A DNA stretch of 64,000 nucleotides from SG8-41 sp963802355 (GTDB lineage: Bacteria; Pseudomonadota; Gammaproteobacteria; Burkholderiales; SG8-41): the NCBI GenBank assembly GCA_963802355.1, contig CAWDIV010000019.1, positions 62,001 through 126,000 on the forward strand, written 5' to 3'. Position numbers and translations under genes: made by a program. This document shows, in pieces, positions 18,331 through 26,990 of the stretch (position 1 is its first letter; each line of letters opens with the position of its first letter). A model generated the notes under the pieces. It made no database searches. It saw only the letters and a list, made by a program, of their open reading frames with translations, and had not been told where the DNA came from.

Positions 18331-20232
18331 TCAACCGGGGCTGTACCAGATCGGCGACGTGTACGCGCGCTCCTGGATGCTCGCGGGCACGTCCTTCGGC
18401 AGCGCGACGCCGAAGAACTTGGCGTCGTGCGTGGTCCAGCGCGGCGTCGGGATCTCCAGCACGCGTACGTAGTAGAACGCACGCTCCTTCGGGTTGAACT
18501 GCGGATCCCGCCAGTAGGTCGTGAGGTAAGGCGCGCCGATCGCGTTCGTATACGTCGCTTCCTTCACGTTCACGGTGTTGCCGACTGGCGGCAGCTTGCC
18601 GTCCTTGCCCGGCTTGCGCTCGCCGGACCACACCACGTCGTAGATCTTCTCGTGCGTCTTGCCCGCGGCGTCGAGCCAGCCTTTGACGACCTGGACGCGG
18701 TCGAGATTGGCGCCGTCGGGGTCGCGCACCGCGCGGATGACGAACGCCGGCGCCTTGCCGGCGGGGGCGGTCTTCAGATCGCCACCCATCGGCACACCGC
18801 GTGCATAACCCTGCTCGGCGAAGTCCGAGCGCTCGAGGTCCTTCGCCGTGAAGTCGAAGCCGCCGAACACGCGCACGATGACGCGTGTGCCAGTGGTCGC
18901 GTAGACTTCCTTGCGCGCCATCGCGTCCCAGAGCGCTTCGCGCGTGTTCTCGCGCGCCCACACGGCCGCGAGCCCGGAAGCGCTTATCTGGCGCGCGTAC
19001 AGCTGATTGCCCTTCGGCGCAGTCCTGCCGACAATGACCTCGTCGAAGCGCACGGGATCGCTGGTCGGTTCAACGGCCGCGACCTTGCCGATGAAGTTGT
19101 CTTCTTCCGGCGTCGCGAGCCCCGTATGTGAATCGGTCGATCCGACGATACCGAACTTGAACGGATTGGCGCCGAGCCTCTGCTCATGGGCGAGGCCGCG
19201 CTTGTACGCTTCGCGCGCGTACTCGCGCGGGTACATGTCCGGTGTCGTCGGTTTGGGGCCGAACGTCGCCTTGTCCCAGCGTTCGAAGTTTGCCAACTCA
19301 TCGGTCGGCGAGAGCACCGGATGCGCTTCGCTGTCGCCCTTCGTCTGCGTCACTTCGTAGAGGGGCTCCCACCGGCTGCGGCGCGCGGCGTAGTCGCGGT
19401 CGAGCGGCTTCTTCGTCGCGAGCGTCATGTCGTCGAACATCAGGCCGCCGGAGAGATTGCCGTTGTGCGGAATCGCGAGCACCTTGCCGCCGGTCTTCTT
19501 CTCGTAGGCCGCCATCCACTCCCAGAGCTTCTCCGGGTCGATGGTGTCGTACGACGACAGCGGAACGATCTGGTCAGCCTTGTCCTTGCCGTCGCGGAAG
19601 ATCACGTTCCTGTGGAGATTGCTGCCGTAAGGGGTGCTGGACCACTCGTAACCGATGAGGGCGGTGAAGCGGCCGGGCTCGTTATATTTCTCGGCGGCCG
19701 CGGTCGCCCTCGTCCACATCGTCCGCGCGAGCCCCGGCAGGTCCTGCAACGGATCCTTGCCGGTCAGCGCCCCCTTCATCCACGCGTCGTACGCCTTGGG
19801 CCCCTGGCCTTGCTTGACGTAGTCGTGGACCATCTTGCCCCACGGGCTCTTGAGGAGCTCGGGGTTGGATTCGGCGATCGCCGTCGCAAGCCCGAGGTTC
19901 TCGGCGTGGTCGGAGACGACGAGGAAATCGAGCGGCCGGCTGAGCCTCGCCGGAAGGCCGGTGTTCGACGTCACCGTCTCGCCGCGCGCGAAGCGGTAGG
20001 CTTCGTCGGGGCCCAGCCTGGTGCCGAACATCCCGGCGTCCGTCGAGAGCGCCGTGTGCAGGTGCGTGTCGCCGAAATAAACCCGGTTCGGAAAGGTCTT
20101 GGTCGGGTAGGGCGAATACTTGGACCGGTCCACCATGGGGATCGGTGGCGCGTCGGATTGCGCGACCGCAAGACCGATGATCCCCAAGGCGATACCGCAG
20201 AGGGCTACTGCCAGGACAGCTCTGATGGTCAT
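18331..20232 (-). CDS. DUF3604 secreted PHP-like metallohydrolase
   Basis: 633 residues with a signal peptide (1-25). The mature protein shows a PHP-type metal site: GDTHLHTALSTDA (54-66), VVSDHAENL (106-114), IPHNGNLSGG (254-263) and STDSHTG (364-370), four His/Asp clusters spaced as in metal-dependent phosphoesterases of the amidohydrolase-like PHP superfamily. The family name DUF3604 is used for exactly this layout; the reaction is unknown. It would act in the periplasm. A GGAGGG site lies five bases before the ATG. It heads the leftward cluster with a small secreted protein, a PPIase and two HupE permeases, so a metal-dependent secreted enzyme is encoded with metal-uptake-type transporters. 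Confidence 0.85.
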   Translation of the reverse strand: MTIRAVLAVALCGIALGIIGLAVAQSDAPPIPMVDRSKYSPYPTKTFPNRVYFGDTHLHTALSTDAGMFGTRLGPDEAYRFARGETVTSNTGLPARLSRPLDFLVVSDHAENLGLATAIAESNPELLKSPWGKMVHDYVKQGQGPKAYDAWMKGALTGKDPLQDLPGLARTMWTRATAAAEKYNEPGRFTALIGYEWSSTPYGSNLHRNVIFRDGKDKADQIVPLSSYDTIDPEKLWEWMAAYEKKTGGKVLAIPHNGNLSGGLMFDDMTLATKKPLDRDYAARRSRWEPLYEVTQTKGDSEAHPVLSPTDELANFERWDKATFGPKPTTPDMYPREYAREAYKRGLAHEQRLGANPFKFGIVGSTDSHTGLATPEEDNFIGKVAAVEPTSDPVRFDEVIVGRTAPKGNQLYARQISASGLAAVWARENTREALWDAMARKEVYATTGTRVIVRVFGGFDFTAKDLERSDFAEQGYARGVPMGGDLKTAPAGKAPAFVIRAVRDPDGANLDRVQVVKGWLDAAGKTHEKIYDVVWSGERKPGKDGKLPPVGNTVNVKEATYTNAIGAPYLTTYWRDPQFNPKERAFYYVRVLEIPTPRWTTHDAKFFGVALPKDVPASIQERAYTSPIWYSPG

Positions 20233-20614
20233 GCGTCCCTCCCAGAATCCATCGCTTCTACTTACTGTCCATTATCACGCCAACGGGCGATTCGCGTCGA
20301 GCGCGCGACAGGTCGGGCACCGCGGCGGCCGGCTTGGCGGCCTTCTGTGCCTGCACAATGGTGGATCGCTCAAGATCAGCAGCTTCTTCCTCCCTCATGC
20401 TTTGACGGAACGTATCGTTAGGGGCAGGCGGACGGGTTCCTATAAGCGTACCGAATGACCGGGACCCTGGGATATTGCACTTTGGTTCATGTACCAGAAG
20501 CGTCGATTGCAGACTGCTTCCATGTCACCTATTTCAGGAATAGCCGCGGCTTTCGAGGCATGCGGTGCCTGCAGTCTTCTATGTAGCCATCACCCCGCGC
20601 CCCGGCAGCACACG
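20233..20614. other. intergenic region without recognised gene
   Basis: About 380 bases between the DUF3604 start and the end of the TAXI receptor gene. It must hold the promoter of the leftward DUF3604 cluster, but I see no clear operator, repeat or riboswitch-like structure. No open frame here looks protein-like. Confidence 0.4.
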
Positions 20615-22024
20615 CTACGCCGGTGGCAGCCGTTCCTTGTAAAGCCGCAGCGCGCGTAGCAGGTCCGCGATCAGCGTTTCCTGATAGCGGTAGGACATTT
20701 CCTCGCCCATAGGCACCACTATCGACAGCGACTGTTTGCGGCATTTCTCTGAGAGCCTGGACAAGCGCAACAGCAGATCATCGATCTGCGCACGCGTGTC
20801 GGGCAGGAGGTAACGCGCGTCCAGTGGCATTGCGGCGATCAAATCAATGGTGGTGCCGGGGGCGAAGAGCGCCGCAATCTCGCGCTCGATCCTCACGCGA
20901 TTGGCATCGACGCGCCACAGGCGGAAGCGATGCCATAGCGCCATGCCGCTGAACAACACCGAGAGTGCCACCCCGAGCTGGATCCAGGTGGGCAGTGGCA
21001 TGATGTCCACCGCCCACGGCGCGTACTTGCCAAGCAGGTCGGGCCCGTCATCGTTGTAGAAGTTGGCAGCTACCGTCGCCAGCGGTAAACCGGTCAGGTT
21101 GGGCTGCCCCTTGTTGTGGCTCACGAAAGTCGGAAATACCTCCGCCACCGCGGCCAGGAACCCCTGCGTGACACCGTCCGGTGCGCAGCCATTGCCAACG
21201 ATGAGCGCGTCGACCTGCAACACCTTGTTGTTCTCGCGGGGCAGCTTTCGCACGTAGTCCATTTGCCCGGCCTCGATCACACCCACGCGCGCGAAGGGCA
21301 GATGGCGCGCGAGCGATGCCACATCGGGCAGATTCAGGATGTCCAGGTTGCGCCGTGTCACCGCGTCGACCAGCAGCTTTGCCTCCTCGTCGATAACCAT
21401 AGCGGCCAGGTCGAGCTCGCCGCGCTCGAGCATGCCGAGCTGCTGGTCAACCGGCTGCGTCGACACGACGAGGTCGACCCCCGCAAGCAGCGCTAACACC
21501 CGCCGCATCATCTGTTCGGTCCCGCTGCCGACCGGACCAACGCCGATGCGCAGCCCCTTGAGATCCACCGGCGCGCGAATACGCTCGACATTGCGCCCGA
21601 GAATGACCAGTGACTCCGGCCGCGGCAGCCGACCGATCATCTCCAGTTTGTGTCCGTCCGGGTAGACAATGCCGTTTTGCACCAGAGCGAAGTGGACTTC
21701 GCAGCTCTTCGCGCCAGCGATCAACCGCTGGACGTTTTCCACCGATCCGGCCGAAGACAGGTTGTGCACCCGACCCTTGCGGCGCGCGGCTTCAGCGGCG
21801 AGCTTATCGACAGTGGCGAAGTAGTTGCCCGTCGTGGCGCCGGAAAGCATCGTCACCCGCACGTGGCGCAGGCTCGGCCGCGGGTCCAGCCACGCCACGA
21901 GCGCCGTGAGCAAGGCAAGTACTGCGAAGAAGATCGCAGTCTTCACGGCGGGCGACAGCGAACCGCGCTCTGCGGGACGACCGAGGACGCGCTTCATTCG
22001 ATCAGTGGGGATGAGGCGGCTCAC
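20615..22024 (-). CDS. TAXI-family TRAP solute receptor, membrane-anchored
   Basis: 469 residues. One N-terminal helix (AIFFAVLALLTALVAWL) anchors a TAXI-type periplasmic binding domain (about 55-330) with MLSGATTGNYFATVDKLAAE, the receptor family of TRAP transporters, followed by a second membrane helix (WIQLGVALSVLFSGMALWH) and a cytoplasmic coiled segment of about 110 residues (LSRLSEKCRKQ). The C-terminal helix plus cytosolic tail is a known variant of this family that may signal rather than transport, because no TRAP permease gene is nearby. GTG at 22024 or ATG at 21997 are both possible starts; neither has a strong ribosome site. Confidence 0.82.
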   Translation of the reverse strand: MSRLIPTDRMKRVLGRPAERGSLSPAVKTAIFFAVLALLTALVAWLDPRPSLRHVRVTMLSGATTGNYFATVDKLAAEAARRKGRVHNLSSAGSVENVQRLIAGAKSCEVHFALVQNGIVYPDGHKLEMIGRLPRPESLVILGRNVERIRAPVDLKGLRIGVGPVGSGTEQMMRRVLALLAGVDLVVSTQPVDQQLGMLERGELDLAAMVIDEEAKLLVDAVTRRNLDILNLPDVASLARHLPFARVGVIEAGQMDYVRKLPRENNKVLQVDALIVGNGCAPDGVTQGFLAAVAEVFPTFVSHNKGQPNLTGLPLATVAANFYNDDGPDLLGKYAPWAVDIMPLPTWIQLGVALSVLFSGMALWHRFRLWRVDANRVRIEREIAALFAPGTTIDLIAAMPLDARYLLPDTRAQIDDLLLRLSRLSEKCRKQSLSIVVPMGEEMSYRYQETLIADLLRALRLYKERLPPA

Positions 22025-22427
22025 CAGCCCCGGCTTGTTCGATATCGGGCAATGGATTCAGGAGTGAGTGGAGCGCAACACGCAATGCGCGGCACGGCAG
22101 CACTGTGTCGAATCACGCCCAAAGGACGAGATGGGCGCTGTCATGCACGCACCATCAGTCCATCAAGGCCGATGCTAAGTGAGTACTAAGTGCGACACAA
22201 CGGGAAGGTTACCGCCCGAAGTGACGAAATCCAATCTAACCGGGATTGGCTGCAATCGGCTGAACCAGGCCGGAGAGCTCGAGGCGCCGATTTCGGATAG
22301 CCGCGGTCGCGCGGAAAAGATCAGTCCGCCGCAAAAGCTGTCGGTGCTGGCGCGAAGGTCATCGCGAGGCCGGAGAATCTCTATGCGGGCGCCGCAGTCT
22401 CTTCGCTTCGCCAGAATGCGGTCGGTC
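22025..22427. other. intergenic region without recognised gene
   Basis: About 400 bases between the TAXI receptor and the DUF3313 gene. A rightward open frame from 22179 exists but has no ribosome site and a non-protein-like composition, so it is not called. Nothing repeated or structured stands out. Confidence 0.35.
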
Positions 22428-23114
22428 TCACTTAGGCTTGACGTACTTCGCCATTTCCGGATAAGCACCCGCGGCCAGCTCGTCCAACAGCGGCTTCACC
22501 GTGTCTAGCAAGATGACCTTCTGGTCGCCAACACTAGCCAGACGCTCGCCTGTCCCAGTCCGCACCCTCAGCGCCAGCAACTCGCCCGTGACGCTGTCCG
22601 TTGCTTCGGTTTCGACCACGATGAACGCCCGTTGTGGAGTACCACCCTTTGCGGCCCTTGAGGCCATGGTGGCTATAAGGGCGATGGGGAGTAACTGATA
22701 GGGCTTTAGGCCCTCGCCTTGCGCCGCGACGCCGGTGAACGCGGTGCGAATCCGCACCACGCCGGGCCCGGCACGATCGACCACCCTGAAACGCTCGCGG
22801 ACTGACCGCTTATGTACGTCGTTGGCGTAAGCGAGAATTTGTTGCAGCGTCTCGGCGCTGACTTGATCGCTCGGCCTCGGCTCGGGGTAGAAGACGAGCG
22901 GATCGATTAATATCGCATCGTATTTCCCGGGCGTGAGCTTGGGGCTCACCCAGGCCCGAATGGTCTTACCCTGGGCGTCCTTGGTGTCCGCCAGGTTGGA
23001 GTAATCCCTTAGGAAGCCCGAATCCTCGGCGGCATCAGTTCCGGTCGCGCATGCTCCCAGGATTGCACCGAGGAGAACGACGCCTACCTTGGCTGTGATC
23101 GATCTCTTCGTCAC
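22428..23114 (-). CDS. DUF3313 family lipoprotein
   Basis: 228 residues from a GTG at 23114 with GAGAGG seven bases upstream. Signal peptide with lipobox ILGAC, so a membrane-attached lipoprotein. The mature start DSGFLRDYSNLADTKD, followed by AWVSPKLTPGKYDAILIDPLVFYP and a late LRVRTGTGERL strand, is the DUF3313 pattern. Function of the family is unknown; members sit in the periplasm of many proteobacteria. It stands alone, leftward, with about 400 bases of empty sequence after it. The 62-residue secreted peptide at 7815-8003 shares the opening DSGFL phrase. Confidence 0.82.
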   Translation of the reverse strand: MTKRSITAKVGVVLLGAILGACATGTDAAEDSGFLRDYSNLADTKDAQGKTIRAWVSPKLTPGKYDAILIDPLVFYPEPRPSDQVSAETLQQILAYANDVHKRSVRERFRVVDRAGPGVVRIRTAFTGVAAQGEGLKPYQLLPIALIATMASRAAKGGTPQRAFIVVETEATDSVTGELLALRVRTGTGERLASVGDQKVILLDTVKPLLDELAAGAYPEMAKYVKPK

Positions 23115-23228
23115 CTAATTCCTCTCGTCGTTACTCCGTCATATGCCCAGCCAGTATCTCCCCGATCAAGGGGCGCAGTCAATCAATCCGAGTCGCTGTA
23201 AAGGGGTGCGCACCCGGAGCAGCGCGAA

Positions 23229-24215
23229 TCAGGGCACGAACGCGAGGAACAGGAATGCCGCGAAGAGCACGAGATGCACCGCCCCCTGCATCATGTAGGT
23301 GCGGCCGGTGCCGAGGGTGACGGCGCTGACCAGAAACGTCAGGACGAGCATCGCCAGGTCCTTGGGCTCCAGGCCCAGCACCAGCGGCAACTCGAAGGCG
23401 GCCGCCGCCAGCACCACCACGGGAACGGTGAGACCGATGCAGGCGAGCGCGGAGCCGATCGCGAGGTTCATGCTGCTCTGAAGTCGATTCGCCCTGGCGG
23501 CACGCACCGCGGCCCACGCTTCGGGCAGCAGGACCAGCGAAGCGATCACGATTCCGATCACGACCCTGGGCGCATTGGCCGCCTCGACCGCGCGCTCGAT
23601 CGTGGGCGAAAGCATCTTGGCGAGACCCACGATCACCACCAGCGAGACGAGGAGTAACCCGAAGCTCACCCACGCCTCCCCGGCGCTCGGCGGCTCGGCA
23701 TGCGCGTCCGGGTTGGCCGCATCGGCCACGGGAATGAAATAGTCCCGATGCCGCACAGTCTGGATGAAGATGAAGATCGCCCACAGCACGGCCGAGGTCA
23801 CCGCCACGAACGCGAGTTGCGAGCTGCTGTACATGGGGCCTGGCGTCGTTGTGGTAAACACCGGCAGGACGAGCGTGAGCGCCGACATCACGATCAACGC
23901 CGCAAGTCCTGCTCCGGCCCCCTCGATGCGGAAGGTCTGCTCACGGTGCGCGATACCGCCTAGCAGAAGACAAATACCGACGACACCGTTGCAGATGATC
24001 ATCACCGCGGCATAGATCGCGTCGCGCGCCAGCACCGCCGTTTCGCTGCCGCCCGCAATCATCATCGAGAGAATCAGGGCGGCCTCGATCACGGTCACGG
24101 CCAGGGCAAGCACCAGCGTGCCGAAGGGCTCGCCCACGCGATGCGCGACGACTTCGGCGTGATGAACGGCTGCAATGCACCGCGGTTTGCATGCTCCGTG
24201 ATACCATGACGCCAT
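23229..24215 (-). CDS. chaA: ChaA-type calcium/sodium:proton antiporter lacking its first helices
   Basis: 328 residues with nine or so membrane helices. The first CaCA-type repeat GEPFGTLVLALAVTVIEAALI (here at 28-48, given in parts as GEPFGTLVL and AVTVIE) and the second (VIGIVIASLVLLPEAWAAV) carry the conserved Glu residues that bind the cation. Intact ChaA proteins have one or two helices (about 50 residues) before the HAEVVAHRVGEPFG stretch; here only an unrelated, non-hydrophobic MASWYHGACKPRC leads in, so the N-terminus seems lost. Whether this short form works is doubtful. It is divergent from the Na+/H+ antiporter at 24293. A fragment of another chaA lies at 14741-14863. Confidence 0.75.
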   Translation of the reverse strand: MASWYHGACKPRCIAAVHHAEVVAHRVGEPFGTLVLALAVTVIEAALILSMMIAGGSETAVLARDAIYAAVMIICNGVVGICLLLGGIAHREQTFRIEGAGAGLAALIVMSALTLVLPVFTTTTPGPMYSSSQLAFVAVTSAVLWAIFIFIQTVRHRDYFIPVADAANPDAHAEPPSAGEAWVSFGLLLVSLVVIVGLAKMLSPTIERAVEAANAPRVVIGIVIASLVLLPEAWAAVRAARANRLQSSMNLAIGSALACIGLTVPVVVLAAAAFELPLVLGLEPKDLAMLVLTFLVSAVTLGTGRTYMMQGAVHLVLFAAFLFLAFVP

Positions 24216-24292
24216 CCTATCCCCGCATGCATGTGACGGCCGGGGCGCCGGACATCCACGCGGACGGATTCCCTTCGTAATCGGCGGCTGAG

Positions 24293-25522
24293 ATGAGTCC
24301 CGTTGCCCAGTTGGTGGCCGTCATCGCCGCACTCCTGCTGCTTGGCGCGCTCGGCGAGTTCGTGTTCTCTCGCACCCGTGTGCCGGACGTCGTATGGCTG
24401 GTGGTTGCGGGCATCGTGGCCGGGCCCATGCTCGGTATCGTTTCGCCGCAGCTGCTCCAGCCGGGCATCCCGTACTTCGGTGCGATTGCGCTGGTCGTTA
24501 TTCTCTCGGGCGGCGCCCGGCGGCTGCGGCTGTCGGACGTGGCTGTCGCGGCGCCCAGGGGGATCGCGCTCGGCCTGGTGGCCTACGTGTTCTCGGTGGC
24601 GGCGGTTTGCGTCTTCTTGTGGATTGCGACCGCGTGGGGCCACGTCCGCCCCGGATCGCCCCTGCTCTGGTTGATGATCGGGGTGATAGTCGGCGGTACA
24701 AGCTCGGACATAATCATGCCGACCATGGCCCTGGGCCGGGCGCCCGCCGCCATGGCGCGGATACTGGAAGTGGAATCTGCCGCAACCGATGCGTTATCCG
24801 TCGTGCTCGCGATGGTGGCTATCGACTTTATCCTCGACGGCGGCGCGGACGTCTCCCGACCCTTTCTCGCTCTGGCGAAGCAACTTGGCATCGGTGTCGG
24901 CACCGGCATGATTGCCGCCGCGGTTCTCGTTCCGATGATCCCGCCGCTGCGCGACGGGCCTCATGGCTACACAATCTTCCTCGCGTCCATGTTGACAGTT
25001 TACGCATCGACCGACTCTTTCGGTGGCAGCGGTGCAACAGCGGTGCTTACGGCCGCCTTGCTGTTGGGCAATGCCGATTCTCTCGTGCCACGCCTGTTTC
25101 CCGGCGCTCGCGGTGAGGCTTTCACTGCAACTCAGACGAGCGTGGTGCTGCAGGATCAGATGACATTTCTGACAAAGTCGTTCTTCTTCTTCTTGATCGG
25201 TCTGATGTTCCCGACCGACCTTCGGCTTGTCGCGCTTGGCGGCGTCGCGGTGCTGTTTCTGTTCGCCTTCAGGATTCCCGCCACCATGCTCGCAACCCGG
25301 GGCCTGAGCTTGACGCCCAAGGAGCGGTGGCTGCTCAACGTCTCGGTCCCCCGCGGGCTCGCCGCTGGCGTGCTGGCCACGCTTCCGATGCACTACGGTA
25401 TCGAGGGGATGGAAAATCTGGCGCCTGCGCTGTTCGCATTTATCGTCTTCAGCGTTCTGGTGTTCGCCATCGGCTTCTCGATCGTAAATCGCGCATCAGA
25501 CGAGCATGCACCCTCTCCCTGA
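24293..25522 (+). CDS. CPA1-type sodium/proton antiporter
   Basis: 409 residues with about 12 membrane helices and no cytoplasmic NAD-binding domain. The order LLLLGALGEFVFSRTRVPD, LVVAGIVAGP, ILSGGARRLRLSD and GTSSDIIMPTMALGRAP fits the Na+/H+ exchanger fold; the DALSVVLAMV helix holds the acidic residue expected in the ion path. It exchanges Na+ (or K+) for protons at the inner membrane. It is transcribed away from the chaA gene across 77 bases, so the two cation antiporters may share regulation. No good Shine-Dalgarno precedes ATG 24293. Confidence 0.82.
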   Translation: MSPVAQLVAVIAALLLLGALGEFVFSRTRVPDVVWLVVAGIVAGPMLGIVSPQLLQPGIPYFGAIALVVILSGGARRLRLSDVAVAAPRGIALGLVAYVFSVAAVCVFLWIATAWGHVRPGSPLLWLMIGVIVGGTSSDIIMPTMALGRAPAAMARILEVESAATDALSVVLAMVAIDFILDGGADVSRPFLALAKQLGIGVGTGMIAAAVLVPMIPPLRDGPHGYTIFLASMLTVYASTDSFGGSGATAVLTAALLLGNADSLVPRLFPGARGEAFTATQTSVVLQDQMTFLTKSFFFFLIGLMFPTDLRLVALGGVAVLFLFAFRIPATMLATRGLSLTPKERWLLNVSVPRGLAAGVLATLPMHYGIEGMENLAPALFAFIVFSVLVFAIGFSIVNRASDEHAPSP

Positions 25523-25878
25523 GCATGCCGCGACGACCATCCCGTTGCATGGGAAGTCCGGGCAGGGCCAGCCTGCCCTCCAGGTGCAGAAAGAATTCCG
25601 CATTCAAGACCGGACAATCATCTAGCCGACTCCCGAGTCGAGCGGTAGCGTTGTAGATGGGTATGTCACGACGAACGATTAAACCGAATGGGGTCAGACT
25701 GGCCCCAATCGTCGGGAGGATGAAGGCGGGCACTGGGTGGAGATTCTTCCGTTGTCTGCTCTTTGAGCGTGTAACCGAGTGATTCTGGGATCACTTTTGA
25801 GGCGCTTGAGCGAGCCGGCGTGCTTAGTGAATCGGTAGGTTGAGCAAATCCGCAGGCGAGAATCGGTCTCTGACTTGC
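25523..25878. other. intergenic region with a short GGGGTCAG hairpin
   Basis: About 355 bases between convergent genes. At 25687-25706 it contains AATGGGGTCAGACTGGCCCC, a small hairpin whose left half is also found at 4044-4054 (AATGGGGTCAG). Otherwise nothing recognisable. It may act as a bidirectional terminator region. Confidence 0.4.
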
Positions 25879-26724
25879 TTAGAAGCGGAACGTCGCGCCC
25901 AGCGCGGGACCTTTCAGGGTGAGGTCCTCGATCAGCTTGTTGCCGCCCTGCTCGTAGGACAGGTAGCGGTAGACGAGGCCGATGTCGCCCCACTTGAACG
26001 AATAGCTGATGCCCGCCACGCCCTGCCAGGTGAGCTTGGAATCTCCCGCTCCGACATCAAGGTAATAGGGCACGTGCCAGTTGCTGTCCCCCAGCTTGAA
26101 CCGACCGCGCACCCCGACGATCGCATCCCAGATACCCACCGACTGCGACACGCTCCCGGTCCTGGCGAAAGCCGCAGTCCCAGGAGGGCCCGTCACCGTC
26201 GCCCCAAGCTGCCAGTTCGTTGTGAACTCGAGATCGGCATAACGAAAGCCGCCGATGAAGTCCAGCGTCGCGCGCGGCTCGTGCAGGAGGGAATATCCGC
26301 CAAAGAGCGTCCAGATCGAACCTTTGAACTCAACCTCGGTACCAAGGTTGAGCGTAACGTTGGTGACGGGGATCGGTCCCGATCCTGGGTTGAAATCTAC
26401 GCTCTGGATGCCGCTCTTGTCGGTGGAGAAGGATACGTACATGAAGTCGGTGCCAATGGACCACCGGCCCTTGCGTGCGTCGGCGGAAATCATGAACGCG
26501 AAATCGAGAGCTTTCAGTAGGTCTTCGGCGTCCACTTTTACCCTGGGTGCCGAACCGCCCGCCGCCGGCGGCCCGTAGCGCAGGTCCGCATCCAGGCTGG
26601 GCAGCCAGAGGTACGGAGTCAGCGAGAAAGTCCAGCGGTCCGCGGGCACCTGCGCCCAGGCTCCCGGTGCAACGAGTAATCCGAGCAACACGAGCCGGGC
26701 GATCCATGCTTGACGTCGTTTCAT
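25879..26724 (-). CDS. outer-membrane beta-barrel protein (intact copy)
   Basis: From ATG 26724 (GGAG seven bases upstream) 281 residues are read: signal peptide ending APGAWAQ, then WTFSLTPYLWLPSLDADLRYG, a run of amphipathic strands, and C-terminal GPALGATFRF with terminal Phe, as in outer-membrane barrels. It is a full-length paralog of the frameshifted gene at 8031-8892; DNA identity at the 3' end is high, including a run of over 45 bases near 25921-25978. Longer upstream starts are possible but the signal peptide supports 26724. Role unknown; possibly a channel or surface protein. Confidence 0.82.
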   Translation of the reverse strand: MKRRQAWIARLVLLGLLVAPGAWAQVPADRWTFSLTPYLWLPSLDADLRYGPPAAGGSAPRVKVDAEDLLKALDFAFMISADARKGRWSIGTDFMYVSFSTDKSGIQSVDFNPGSGPIPVTNVTLNLGTEVEFKGSIWTLFGGYSLLHEPRATLDFIGGFRYADLEFTTNWQLGATVTGPPGTAAFARTGSVSQSVGIWDAIVGVRGRFKLGDSNWHVPYYLDVGAGDSKLTWQGVAGISYSFKWGDIGLVYRYLSYEQGGNKLIEDLTLKGPALGATFRF

Positions 26725-26837
26725 TGTTTTCTCCGTTGTTTCATCGAGCAGCGCGAATGCGAGATTGCCGTCCCTACCGCCACAAGGAGGCAACCCCACT
26801 AGTTTAACCGAGAGCGCGATTCTGCCCAGGCTTCTCT

Positions 26838-26966
26838 TCATCGGACGTCCGGCCGCGCATGGGAGATCGCCGACATCCACTCGAGCGCGCGCTTCGAATC
26901 GGCGACGCCACCATAGAGCCTGATGATTCCGAGCGCCACGGCCTCAGGCGTGGATAGCCTGCCCAA
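26838..26966 (-). CDS. possible short ORF after the ABC receptor gene
   Basis: In the same frame as the upstream ABC receptor and directly after its TAA, a stop-free stretch reads GRSLSRALGRLSTPEAVALG, IIRLYGGVADSKRALEWM and SAISHARPDVR before TGA at 26838. It looks protein-like. A TTG at 26966 could start a 42-residue peptide; otherwise it is a broken extension. No family recognised. Confidence 0.25.
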   Translation of the reverse strand: MGRLSTPEAVALGIIRLYGGVADSKRALEWMSAISHARPDVR

Positions 26967-26990
26967 GGCCCTTGAAAGTGACCGCCCGTC

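Noticed and set aside
19186..20421. 411-codon rightward frame opposite DUF3604
   Set aside because: Antisense shadow of a convincing gene with signal peptide and metal motifs.
22179..22508. Rightward 109-codon frame before the DUF3313 gene
   Set aside because: Overlaps the end of DUF3313 on the other strand, with no ribosome site and random-looking composition.
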